A stretch of DNA of 6,880 nucleotides from an uncultured Candidatus Saccharibacteria bacterium (GTDB lineage: Bacteria > Patescibacteriota > Saccharimonadia > Saccharimonadales > Saccharimonadaceae), in the NCBI GenBank assembly GCA_947253285.1, contig CAMXXV010000013.1, positions 1 to 6,880 of the forward strand. The letters are read 5' to 3'. Under the pieces are notes generated by a model, which was not told the DNA's origin, did no database searches, and saw nothing but the letters and a program-made list of their open reading frames with translations. Both the position numbers and the translations under genes were made by a program. Position 1 is the stretch's first letter, and every line of letters starts with the position of its first letter. This document shows, in pieces, positions 1-6,880 of the stretch.

Positions 1-401
1 TCAGCCGCCGCCTCCGTAGCGAGCGCGAAATTCGCGACTACGCCTTCCGCAAGCAGTGGACTAAGTCTAACACCGAACGCGTGATTGAGCGCCTCAAGAC
101 GCGCGGCTACCTCAACGACCAGCGCTTTGCTGAACTGTTTTTTAGTAGCCGCCATCAAAGCGGGCGCTATTCCTTAAAGCGCATCCGGCTCGACCTAGTA
201 AAAAAGGGCATTAGTAGCGACATTATTGACGACCTCTGTCGAACCAACGGCGACAGCGCGGCGCTTCTAAAATTAATTAAAAAGCGCATCAATAAATACG
301 ACGACGAAAACAAGCTTATCGCCTACCTCGCGCGCAACGGCTTCCGCTACGACGATATCAAGGCCGCCCTTGACCGCTATCATCAGGGCGACACTGAGTG
401 A
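1..401 (+). CDS. recX: RecX family regulator of RecA, 5' end outside the window
   Basis: RecX binds RecA filaments and limits their recombinase and co-protease activity in the cytoplasm. The reading frame is open to the left edge, with the first full codon at 3, so 132 codons are visible and the N-terminus is missing; the GTG at 81 is an internal Val, not the start. The visible part shows the family's repeated three-helix modules: an SRRLRSEREIRDYA stretch, then VIERLKTRGYLNDQRFAELF, the SLKRIRLDLVKKGIS segment, and a last module ending in LARNGFRYDDIKAAL. The spacing and the 'RGYLND.RFA' and 'G..YDDIK.AL' signatures are typical of RecX. It ends with TGA at 399-401, six bases from the end of the convergent PRC-barrel gene. 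Whether recA lies upstream cannot be seen. With ruvCAB in the same window, this is a recombination-rich neighbourhood. Confidence 0.92.
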   Translation, partial: SRRLRSEREIRDYAFRKQWTKSNTERVIERLKTRGYLNDQRFAELFFSSRHQSGRYSLKRIRLDLVKKGISSDIIDDLCRTNGDSAALLKLIKKRINKYDDENKLIAYLARNGFRYDDIKAALDRYHQGDTE

Positions 402-407
402 CTAAAG

Positions 408-986
408 TTAGTTAGCACCTTCAGGGCGCTTGCGGAATGGGTTATCTACCGCTGGGTCGAAGGTATGGGCATTGATATTGAGCGGACTAGCCTCAATCCG
501 CTGCATTTTAGTTGGCGCCTCAACAATAATCTTTTTATTGTTAATCTCAATCACCTGCTCACGGTGAATACGCAATCGACCGCCACGCTCCATACTCAGC
601 GCAGCCGGCTTCACGACAATCTGGATGATATCAAAGCTATCTGGCGCTAAAGTGTAATCAATCACGCGCCCCAAGTAGTGCCCATGGTCGTCATAAACCT
701 TCACCTTAAAAAGCTTAAAATTATAGTCCATCACCTTACATAGCCGCGGCATGCCATCGGATGACACGATGTCGCTCGCGTCATTTACCACTAAACCCTC
801 ATCACTACACTCACGCACGTCTTGTGATAAAAGCACAGCAGATTTAATATTGGTTTTTTCTACTGTGACGGCTGCAATCTTTAAATTATAAGGGTCAATA
901 ATATCCTGGCCAACGTGGCCAACTTTCTCGCCCGTCTGCAAACTATAGATATCCAACCCCAAGAGTCTACTCCGCTCTACCAACAT
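408..986 (-). CDS. Tandem PRC-barrel domain protein
   Basis: This 192-residue protein has two consecutive PRC-barrel-like beta domains. Domain 1 spans about residues 2-78 (RSRLLGLDIYSLQTGEKVGHV start, then a 'DPYNLKIAAVTVE' strand pair and a 'DASDIV' end). Domain 2 spans about 90-158 (KVYDDHGHYLGRVIDYTLA, 'FDIIQIVVKP', then a basic 'RLRIHREQVIEINNKKIIVE' end). The strand-Gly-strand pattern 'G..VG.V.D' and 'G.YLGRV.D' is the family hallmark. A polar tail rich in Asn and Arg follows from about 160. No signal peptide or membrane helix is visible, so it is probably cytoplasmic. PRC-barrels occur in RimM and in photosynthetic and sporulation proteins as small binding modules, so the exact partner cannot be named. 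The ATG at 986 is preceded by a strong extended -10 six bases away, which supports this start. It lies 15 bases downstream of the truB stop. Confidence 0.85.
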   Translation of the reverse strand: MLVERSRLLGLDIYSLQTGEKVGHVGQDIIDPYNLKIAAVTVEKTNIKSAVLLSQDVRECSDEGLVVNDASDIVSSDGMPRLCKVMDYNFKLFKVKVYDDHGHYLGRVIDYTLAPDSFDIIQIVVKPAALSMERGGRLRIHREQVIEINNKKIIVEAPTKMQRIEASPLNINAHTFDPAVDNPFRKRPEGAN

Positions 987-992
987 AAGCTT

Positions 993-1001
993 ATTATAAC
1001 A
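993..1001 (-). promoter_or_regulatory. Extended -10 promoter of the PRC-barrel gene, leaderless geometry
   Basis: On the minus strand the sequence reads TGT-TATAAT-AAGCTT-ATG: a perfect -10 hexamer (998-993) with an extended TG, followed by exactly six bases and the start codon at 986. Transcription normally starts about seven bases after the hexamer, which here is the ATG itself. The TG lies just after the truB stop (1004-1002). A -35 is weak at best (TTGCAT at 1022-1017, 18-base spacer). Confidence 0.7.
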
Positions 1002-1679
1002 CTATTTAACGCTGTCATGCAAAGTTGTAAAATCAACCAAAGGTTGCGCTCGCTCAACCGACCATTTAGCGATACTGAGCCGCCGTAGCGCCGTCAAATA
1101 CGCCCCCGTGCCCAAGATTTGCCCGAGGTCAGCCGCGAGCGTCCGCACGTAAGTACCACTACTGACGTGCACCCGAATTTCTAGCTCCGGATAGTGGTAA
1201 CTGATAATTTCAAACTGATAAACTTCCACCGTGCGCGTCGGTAGCGTCACTTCCTGCCCCTGCCGTGCCAGTTTATAAGCACGCTGGCCGTTAACTTTGA
1301 TAGCGCTAAAAGCAGGCGGGGTCTGCTGAATTACCCCAGTAAGCTGCTCAGCCACTGCTTGAACCTCTGTTAAGCTTGGCTGCTCGCTCGAAACGGGCAT
1401 AATTTCGCCTTCGGGGTCGCCCGTGGTTGACGTCGCGCCAAGTCGCACCGTAGCGGCATAGATTTTATCTAACTTAGTAAACTCCATGGCGCGCTTAGTG
1501 TTCTTGCCAGTCACAATAATCAATAACCCAGTTGCAAATGGGTCAAGAGTACCACAGTGTCCCACTTTAACCTTATGCCCCACTGCTTGACTGAGGTAGC
1601 GGCGAACACGCGCCACGCAGCCAAACGAAGAGATACCAGCCGGCTTGTCGAGTAAAATAATGCGGTCAATTTGTTCCAT
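1002..1679 (-). CDS. truB: tRNA pseudouridine-55 synthase TruB (short form)
   Basis: TruB isomerises U55 to pseudouridine in the T-loop of nearly all tRNAs. The catalytic motif is GHCGTLDPFATGLL at residues 40-53, with the nucleophile Asp46. Other conserved features are DKPAG at 11-15, the K-x-Y motif with Tyr74, 'GATSTTGDPEGE' at 81-92, 'TPPAFSAIKVNGQRAYKLAR' at 120-139, and 'SSGTYVRTLAADLG' at 173-186 with the substrate-contacting Arg179. At 225 residues it is much shorter than E. coli TruB (314); it ends soon after the catalytic fold and lacks room for the usual C-terminal PUA domain, so tRNA binding probably relies on the catalytic domain alone. The ATG at 1679 is separated by one base from the stop of the upstream DHH-like gene, which suggests co-transcription and translational coupling, although a TGATACCAT element ending six bases before the ATG may also allow separate transcription. 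Confidence 0.97.
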   Translation of the reverse strand: MEQIDRIILLDKPAGISSFGCVARVRRYLSQAVGHKVKVGHCGTLDPFATGLLIIVTGKNTKRAMEFTKLDKIYAATVRLGATSTTGDPEGEIMPVSSEQPSLTEVQAVAEQLTGVIQQTPPAFSAIKVNGQRAYKLARQGQEVTLPTRTVEVYQFEIISYHYPELEIRVHVSSGTYVRTLAADLGQILGTGAYLTALRRLSIAKWSVERAQPLVDFTTLHDSVK

Positions 1680-1680
1680 A

Positions 1681-3389
<1,709 letters not shown>

Positions 3390-3393
<4 letters not shown>

Positions 3394-3410
3394 TTTTTCT
3401 TTTTCTCCAT
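3390..3410 (-). other. Possible six-codon upstream mini-ORF (MEKKKK) overlapping the DHH-like gene start
   Basis: On the minus strand an ATG at 3410-3408 opens Met-Glu-Lys4 and stops with TGA at 3392-3390, which overlaps the ATG of the DHH-like gene (3393-3391) as ATGA. The mini-ORF begins 12 bases after the -10 element and contains the GGAG (3408-3405) that would serve as the Shine-Dalgarno site of the main gene. It may be a coupling leader or simply a by-product of a purine-rich ribosome binding region. Confidence 0.3.
3405..3408 (-). promoter_or_regulatory. Shine-Dalgarno-like GGAG of the DHH-like gene
   Basis: GGAG on the minus strand lies 11 bases before the ATG at 3393, in a purine-only run (GGAGAAAAAGAAAAA). 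It is the only start in the window with a recognisable Shine-Dalgarno site upstream in a transcribed leader, although the spacing is longer than ideal. Confidence 0.45.
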
Positions 3411-3422
3411 CGGTTTGAAGTT

Positions 3423-3451
3423 ATTTTAACACAAGTTATTTGCTTGCGCAA
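3423..3451 (-). promoter_or_regulatory. Promoter of the DHH-like gene (leadered)
   Basis: On the minus strand, TTGCGC (3451-3446) is a partial -35, followed by a 17-base spacer and a TG-extended TAAAAT -10 (TGTTAAAAT, 3431-3423). The start codon is 29 bases further down at 3393, so an mRNA leader of roughly 23 bases is expected, unlike the other genes here. Confidence 0.6.
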
Positions 3452-3453
3452 GC
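3442..3453. promoter_or_regulatory. Perfect 12-bp palindrome over the -35 of the DHH-like gene
   Basis: GCTTGCGCAAGC is its own reverse complement and covers the TTGCGC -35-like hexamer (3446-3451), 23 bases after the end of tsaE. No T-run follows on either strand, so it is not a convincing intrinsic terminator. It could be an operator for a dimeric regulator or a chance palindrome. Confidence 0.3.
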
Positions 3454-3475
3454 TTCTTATGCTTAATTGTAAATT

Positions 3476-3895
3476 TTACAATTCTAAGCCAGTAATTTCG
3501 ACGTCACGGCCACTGTCCGGAAGATAATTAAACTTAATAATAATATGTTGTTCTGGCAAACAATGTTGTACCGACTGCCCCCACTCAATCACCGTCACTG
3601 ACTGTGGGTCGTGAATTGATTCAGCGAGCTCCATTGTCACGATTCCTGGGTCACTCAACCGGTAAAAGTCATAGTGGTTCAACACCAACCCATCACGCGC
3701 CGGATAGCTACAATTAATCGTGAAGCTCGGCGACTGCACCGTGTCAGTCACCCCTAGTCCCGCCGCCAAACCGTGCGTGAAGGTCGTCTTGCCGGCGCCC
3801 ACGTCGCCAATCAGCTCAAACACCTCGCCGCCATGTAGCCGTGCGCCAATGCGCTGCCCCAGCGCCACCATTTCTTCTGTCGTCTTGATAATCAT
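3476..3895 (-). CDS. tsaE: TsaE, ATPase for tRNA threonylcarbamoyladenosine (t6A) synthesis
   Basis: TsaE works with TsaB and TsaD to place threonylcarbamoyl on A37 of ANN-decoding tRNAs; its ATPase activity supports repeated turnover of the complex. The 139-residue length is normal for the family. The P-loop is GDVGAGKTT at residues 30-38 (Lys36, Thr37). It is followed by the family motifs SPSFTI at 55-60, HYDFYRL at 74-80, and VIEWGQ at 102-107. tsaB and tsaD are not in the window. The gene sits alone on the minus strand, 82 bases upstream of the DHH-like gene and divergent from the lamin-tail gene. The ATG at 3895 is chosen because the protein starts at the normal family position and a TGCTAAAAT element ends six bases before it. 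The AAGG within the six-base spacer is too close to the ATG for normal Shine-Dalgarno use. Confidence 0.96.
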   Translation of the reverse strand: MIIKTTEEMVALGQRIGARLHGGEVFELIGDVGAGKTTFTHGLAAGLGVTDTVQSPSFTINCSYPARDGLVLNHYDFYRLSDPGIVTMELAESIHDPQSVTVIEWGQSVQHCLPEQHIIIKFNYLPDSGRDVEITGLEL

Positions 3896-3901
3896 ACCCT
3901 T

Positions 3902-3910
3902 ATTTTAGCA
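3902..3910 (-). promoter_or_regulatory. Extended -10 promoter of tsaE, leaderless geometry
   Basis: The minus strand reads TGC-TAAAAT-AAGGGT-ATG: a 5/6 -10 with TG extension ending six bases before the tsaE start at 3895. No -35 match is seen at 16-18 bases, which is common for extended -10 promoters. It faces away from the lamin-tail gene promoter in the same 55-bp gap. Confidence 0.65.
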
Positions 3911-3939
3911 CTTGCAAGCCGCTTATGGTTATGGTTTAA

Positions 3940-3945
3940 TATAAT
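3940..3945 (+). promoter_or_regulatory. -10 element of the lamin-tail gene, near-leaderless geometry
   Basis: TATAAT at 3940-3945 is followed by five bases and the ATG at 3951. An alternative reading is TTGCAA (3912-3917), a 17-base spacer and TG-extended TTTAAT (3935-3940), which would start transcription at about 3947, still nearly leaderless. Confidence 0.6.
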
Positions 3946-3950
3946 TAGTA

Positions 3951-5753
3951 ATGTCGCATCTTAGCCACCACCTAATGCGTCTCACCACCACACTATTCTT
4001 TGCCACCCTCCTTACCCTGTCTGTTACCTCGGCAACTCAAGCGGCGGTCGTTGATGATACCGCGCAGTCCACCGACGGCGTAATTATTAGCGAAATTTAC
4101 CAGAGCGACCACGGCAGCTTTATCGAGTTTTACAACAACAGCGACCACGACGCCTACGGTTGGCGCCAATTCTTCTTAAATCCCCATACTTTCGGGCTTG
4201 ATTTACCTAATTTTGACTTACCGCCACTATTTGACCTCAGTAGTATTAAGCCCCATGGTACCAAAAGCGTCAAGGTGAACCCCATCTGGGCTTGGTCGGC
4301 CATTAACTATTTCAAACTAATGGGAAACGATATTCTAACTGAGGTACAAGATGCGCTTGATGAACAACCCGACTATTCCTACCAGCGTTGTCTGACTTAC
4401 GACGCCGACGGCCAACCATTCATTTCCGATAAATTTTACTATGCAAAAACCACTCGCGGCACGCAGCTCGACTGCGCTAGCCTTAGTCTAACTGACCAGA
4501 CTATTTATAATCAGCCCAACCAATGCCACGATATTAAATTCGACGAAGTTTATAGCAACGCTGCACCCGACCAACAGTTTATTGAAGTCCAAAACACCGG
4601 CACTACACCGGTTGACCTCAGTACCTGCTATCTCAGTACCGACCACATCACTACGCCACAGCCACTTGGCGACATCGTACTTTTACCACAAGAACAATAC
4701 ACCGTCGGCTTTCCTTACCAGACCACCGACCCAAACTGGCACGCACTAGGTATGACGGGCGGACACCTCAAACTCCTTACTACCAACCAACGCGCCATCG
4801 TTGACGAGCTCACTTACCACGGCCAGCAGCCTAACCGCAGCTACAGCCTTGATGATAATTACCAGTGGCAATTCACTTTACCAACCCCAAATGCACCAAA
4901 TCAATTCGCTATTGAATCTACCACTTCAGTCAAACCAGACACAGCACCCGCACTAACCACTCAACCAACTATCAATAAATCCCACTCCACTAGCCGCTCC
5001 ACTAGTGCCACACCTAGCACCACCACCGACAACACTGTTAATAACGATGATTTAATTGCATTAGACGCCGCGCCGCCAGATGACCAAAGCGAGATTAATG
5101 ACCAACTAGCACAGCTAAATTGCTTAACGCAAGCTACTACCGACCTACTTAGCCGCCCTATACTAGTCAGCCAGCCCCACACCCCTTCACAACCGGATAT
5201 TTGGCCAGCTAAAGCCTTCGTACCACCACTGTCACCCCAAAAGACTACATCATCCATTAAAGCACCTACCTTCAAAGCTACCCCAGCTCATCAGTTACCA
5301 GCTACTCAACCGCGCCGCCAAAACTCATTAAAACCCGTAGCACCTAAATTATCTAAAGCATCAAAGCCAGCCAAAGCACATCAAACAAAACCAGCAGCTA
5401 AACCCGCCAAGACCTGCCCCGAAGGCAGTCAGCTTAATCCTGCCACTAACCGCTGCGTCAAATCGACTAAGCTTGACCACCAGCCCGCTACTAGTAAATC
5501 TGACACTAGTAGTACTACTCCACCCGCTGCCTCTGATTACAGCCTCTACATCATCGGCGCTGGACTCGGCATCATGGCATTAATTGTAGCTGCCTACCAA
5601 ATAGCGCAAGCTCGTCGCCAAGTAAAGCTGCGCCGTAGCGCCCAAGTTTTACCACCCGCTATCAACAAACTAACCGAGCCAGTCAAATCGCCATCAACCA
5701 AATCCGCCAGGTCTACCAAACCTAAGCCAACAGACAAAATTAACTTTACATAG
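3951..5753 (+). CDS. Secreted, membrane-anchored protein with two lamin-tail domains
   Basis: This 600-residue protein of unknown role is probably displayed on the cell surface. Residues 1-31 form a signal peptide (hydrophobic core about 13-27, likely cut after TQA at 29-31). A first, divergent lamin-tail-like domain runs from about 43 to 148 (GVIISEIYQSDHGSFIEFYNNS), and a clearer one from about 193 to 320 (IKFDEVYSNAAPDQQFIEVQ, VDLSTCYLS, and the closing WQFTLPTPNAPN). Residues about 322-485 are a Ser/Thr/Pro- then Lys/Pro-rich linker. At 489-502 lies CPEGSQLNPATNRC, a two-cysteine motif. A single membrane helix spans about 532-552, followed by a basic cytoplasmic tail of about 48 residues. 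Lamin-tail domains are Ig-like folds found in nuclear lamins and in many secreted bacterial proteins, some fused to nucleases, but no nuclease motif is seen. Met9 is an alternative start giving a shorter signal peptide; Met1 fits the nearby -10. The stop is 12 bases before ruvC. Confidence 0.85.
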   Translation: MSHLSHHLMRLTTTLFFATLLTLSVTSATQAAVVDDTAQSTDGVIISEIYQSDHGSFIEFYNNSDHDAYGWRQFFLNPHTFGLDLPNFDLPPLFDLSSIKPHGTKSVKVNPIWAWSAINYFKLMGNDILTEVQDALDEQPDYSYQRCLTYDADGQPFISDKFYYAKTTRGTQLDCASLSLTDQTIYNQPNQCHDIKFDEVYSNAAPDQQFIEVQNTGTTPVDLSTCYLSTDHITTPQPLGDIVLLPQEQYTVGFPYQTTDPNWHALGMTGGHLKLLTTNQRAIVDELTYHGQQPNRSYSLDDNYQWQFTLPTPNAPNQFAIESTTSVKPDTAPALTTQPTINKSHSTSRSTSATPSTTTDNTVNNDDLIALDAAPPDDQSEINDQLAQLNCLTQATTDLLSRPILVSQPHTPSQPDIWPAKAFVPPLSPQKTTSSIKAPTFKATPAHQLPATQPRRQNSLKPVAPKLSKASKPAKAHQTKPAAKPAKTCPEGSQLNPATNRCVKSTKLDHQPATSKSDTSSTTPPAASDYSLYIIGAGLGIMALIVAAYQIAQARRQVKLRRSAQVLPPAINKLTEPVKSPSTKSARSTKPKPTDKINFT

Positions 5754-5759
5754 TACAAT
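5731..5759 (+). promoter_or_regulatory. Promoter of ruvC at the end of the lamin-tail gene
   Basis: CAGACA (5731-5736, 4/6 match to TTGACA) is separated by exactly 17 bases from TACAAT (5754-5759), which directly follows the lamin-tail stop TAG (5751-5753). Six bases then separate it from the ruvC ATG at 5766, so the transcript would start at or beside the start codon. Confidence 0.6.
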
Positions 5760-5765
5760 AGGCTT

Positions 5766-6278
5766 ATGCGTATCCTCGGTATCGACCCCGGCACGGGCAT
5801 TCTCGGCTTTGGCGTGATTGACTTTCAGCCCTACAAATCACCCAAAATGATTGATGGTGGCGTAGTGGCAACACCGGCACACACTCCACTCAACGTCCGC
5901 TTACTCGACATTTACGACTCACTCACCAGCATTATCACCAACACTAATCCCGACTGCGTCTCAATTGAAGGACTCTACTTTAACCGCAATATCACCACTG
6001 CTATCTCGGTGGCCGAAGCGCGCGGTGTGGTGATTCTAGTGGCCACGCAGCACAATTTGCCCTGCTTTTCCTACACGCCGCTCCAGATCAAGCAGACTCT
6101 AACCGGCTACGGCCGAGCCGAGAAGAAACAGGTAATGGAAATGGTGCGCATCCAACTCGGACTCGAAAAAGTTCCACAGCCGGATGACGCCGCCGACGCC
6201 CTTGCTGCCGCCATCACTCACTACTTCATGACCAAACGCGACACATTAGCCAACCATCAGCCAAATAGGCTACAATAG
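5766..6278 (+). CDS. ruvC: Holliday junction endonuclease RuvC
   Basis: RuvC is a dimeric, Mg-dependent endonuclease of the RNase H fold that cuts four-way junctions symmetrically, finishing recombination together with RuvAB. The four acidic catalytic residues are present: Asp7 in ILGIDPGTG, Glu68 in CVSIEGLYFNRN, and Asp141 and Asp144 in PDDAADALAAAITH. The length of 170 residues matches the family (E. coli 173). The conserved 'EARGVVIL' helix (84-91) and 'YTPLQIKQTLTGYGRAEKKQV' DNA-binding segment (103-123) are intact. The start ATG at 5766 gives the normal MRILGIDPG N-terminus and lies six bases after TACAAT. ruvA follows four bases after the stop, in the common ruvC-ruvA-ruvB order. Confidence 0.98.
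   Translation: MRILGIDPGTGILGFGVIDFQPYKSPKMIDGGVVATPAHTPLNVRLLDIYDSLTSIITNTNPDCVSIEGLYFNRNITTAISVAEARGVVILVATQHNLPCFSYTPLQIKQTLTGYGRAEKKQVMEMVRIQLGLEKVPQPDDAADALAAAITHYFMTKRDTLANHQPNRLQ
6271..6276 (+). promoter_or_regulatory. -10-like element of ruvA, embedded in the ruvC stop
   Basis: TACAAT overlaps the last two sense codons of ruvC and the first base of its TAG stop, and ends six bases before the ruvA ATG at 6283. No convincing -35 is present (TTAGCC at 6246-6251 is 19 bases away). The identical hexamer and gap at ruvC argue that it is not chance. Confidence 0.5.
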
Positions 6279-6282
6279 AAGC

Positions 6283-6849
6283 ATGATTGCATACATTAAA
6301 GGCCGCGTGATTGAAAAAGACGCCCAGTCAATCGTGGTCGATAACAGTGGTATTGGTTACGAAATTTTCGTCCCAACCGACACCAGCGAAGCCGCCCTGC
6401 TTGACCAAGAGGTGGCGCTTTACATTTACCACGCCGTTAAAGAAAACGCTGAGGAGCTATTTGGCTTCACTACCCTAGCCGCCAAGCGCCTGTTTGAACT
6501 CTTAATTTCTGTCCAAGGCGTCGGCCCGAAGGCAGCGCTCGCCATTCTCTCGCTCGGCAGCAGCGACACGGTACGTAACGCCATTGCAAACTCCGACGCA
6601 AGCTTCATCGCTCATGCCAGTGGTGTTGGCAAGAAGACCGCTGAACGCGTGGCAGTAGATTTACATGACAAAGTCGGAGCCAGTACCAGTGGCGGCAGTA
6701 CACCACAGCTCACGCCAAGCAGTAGTGAGGCCCTCGACGCGCTCATTGCACTCGGCTTTAATCTTAACGACGCCAGCGGCCTCTTAAAGGACGTGCCGAC
6801 CGATTTGCCGGTCAGCGAACAAGTCCGCCTCGCCCTCAAGCAGCGCTAG
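6283..6849 (+). CDS. ruvA: Holliday junction DNA-binding subunit RuvA
   Basis: RuvA tetramers hold the Holliday junction and load the RuvB motor rings for branch migration. Domain I (about residues 1-62) is the OB fold beginning MIAYIKGRVIEKD with the typical GIGYEIFVP strand. Domain II carries two helix-hairpin-helix motifs, VQGVGPKAAL (77-86) and ASGVGKKTAER (112-122). After a Ser/Thr/Gly linker (about 131-147), domain III (about 148-188; SEALDALIALGFN, then LKQR at the end) is the three-helix RuvB-binding module. The 188 residues are slightly shorter than E. coli RuvA (203). At the acidic pin, where E. coli has the RED sequence, this protein reads KEN (53-55), keeping Glu but replacing Asp by Asn. 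The stop is 15 bases before the ruvB start. Confidence 0.97.
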   Translation: MIAYIKGRVIEKDAQSIVVDNSGIGYEIFVPTDTSEAALLDQEVALYIYHAVKENAEELFGFTTLAAKRLFELLISVQGVGPKAALAILSLGSSDTVRNAIANSDASFIAHASGVGKKTAERVAVDLHDKVGASTSGGSTPQLTPSSSEALDALIALGFNLNDASGLLKDVPTDLPVSEQVRLALKQR

Positions 6850-6858
6850 TGTTAAAAT
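6850..6858 (+). promoter_or_regulatory. Extended -10 element before ruvB, leaderless geometry
   Basis: TGT-TAAAAT-AGAGTT-ATG: the TG follows directly after the ruvA stop TAG (6847-6849), and the hexamer ends six bases before the ruvB ATG at 6865. No -35 match is seen at 17 bases. Confidence 0.6.
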
Positions 6859-6864
6859 AGAGTT

Positions 6865-6880
6865 ATGGGAATTCAGCGAT
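6865..6880 (+). CDS. ruvB: Probable start of RuvB, cut by the window edge
   Basis: An ATG at 6865 opens MGIQR and runs off the right end. RuvB proteins of many bacteria begin with a similar short MGIxR-like stretch, and ruvB normally follows ruvA. A TGTTAAAAT element ends six bases before the ATG, the same geometry as the other starts in this window. RuvB would be the hexameric AAA+ motor for branch migration. Only five codons are visible, so the call rests mainly on context. Confidence 0.65.

Noticed and set aside
81..401. recX starting at the GTG at 81
   Set aside because: The frame is open to the left edge and the upstream residues (SRRLRSEREIRDYAFRKQW) are clearly RecX-like, so the GTG is internal.
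398..418. Hairpin between the convergent recX and PRC-barrel genes (GTG-CTAA paired with TTAG-CAC around a six-base loop, one bulge)
   Set aside because: Only seven mostly A/T pairs with a bulge, and no T-run on either side, so it cannot be supported as a terminator.
3896..3901. AAGG before the tsaE ATG as a Shine-Dalgarno site
   Set aside because: Only two bases separate it from the ATG, too close for normal use; it lies in the constant six-base gap after the -10.
4961..5275. Minus-strand open frame within the lamin-tail gene
   Set aside because: It lies opposite the Ser/Thr/Pro-rich stalk, has biased shadow composition and no recognisable motif or start signal.

Overview
The window reads as a gene-dense, standard-code bacterial chromosome segment, most likely from Candidatus Saccharibacteria (TM7, Patescibacteria/CPR). 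That placement is inferred from compact protein versions, from the mix of recX, a PRC-barrel protein, truB, a DHH-like protein, tsaE, a lamin-tail surface protein and ruvCAB, and from a C-terminal CPEG...NRC cysteine motif of a kind I associate with CPR surface proteins. No ribosomal RNA or other decisive marker is present. TGA is used as a stop and Trp is encoded by TGG, which argues against the recoded Gracilibacteria and Absconditabacteria. There are no mobile elements, CRISPR arrays, tRNAs or rRNAs, and no gene-free stretch longer than 100 bases.

Layout: positions 1-401 (+) hold the 3' part of recX, a modulator of RecA. It ends six bases from the convergent end of a minus-strand block (986 back to 408, 1679 to 1002, 3393 to 1681): a tandem PRC-barrel protein, truB (tRNA pseudouridine-55 synthase), and a 570-residue protein. 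The N-terminal half of that protein is a degenerate DHH phosphoesterase domain, followed by a (Glu-Pro)10 stretch and a long Pro-rich tail. tsaE (3895 to 3476, minus; tRNA t6A synthesis) comes next. From a 55-bp divergent gap the plus strand continues with a 600-residue secreted and membrane-anchored lamin-tail-domain protein (3951-5753), then ruvC, ruvA and the first five codons of ruvB.

Functionally there are three themes: recombination (recX, ruvCAB for Holliday junction migration and resolution), tRNA modification (truB, tsaE), and a surface protein of unknown role. The DHH-like gene directly before truB occupies the place where many bacteria carry the nrnA-type DHH phosphoesterase, but almost every metal-binding position I can align has been replaced.

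The most striking signal is regulatory. Seven of the eight visible start codons are ATGs preceded by a -10-like hexamer ending only 5 or 6 bases upstream (TATAAT, TACCAT, TAAAAT, TATAAT, TACAAT, TACAAT, TAAAAT), often with an extended-10 TG. Transcription would then begin at or next to the start codon, giving leaderless mRNAs, and even the tightly packed ruvC, ruvA and ruvB would each have a private promoter. The exception is the DHH-like gene, which has its -10 29 bases upstream, a GGAG Shine-Dalgarno-like site and a six-codon mini-ORF overlapping its start.
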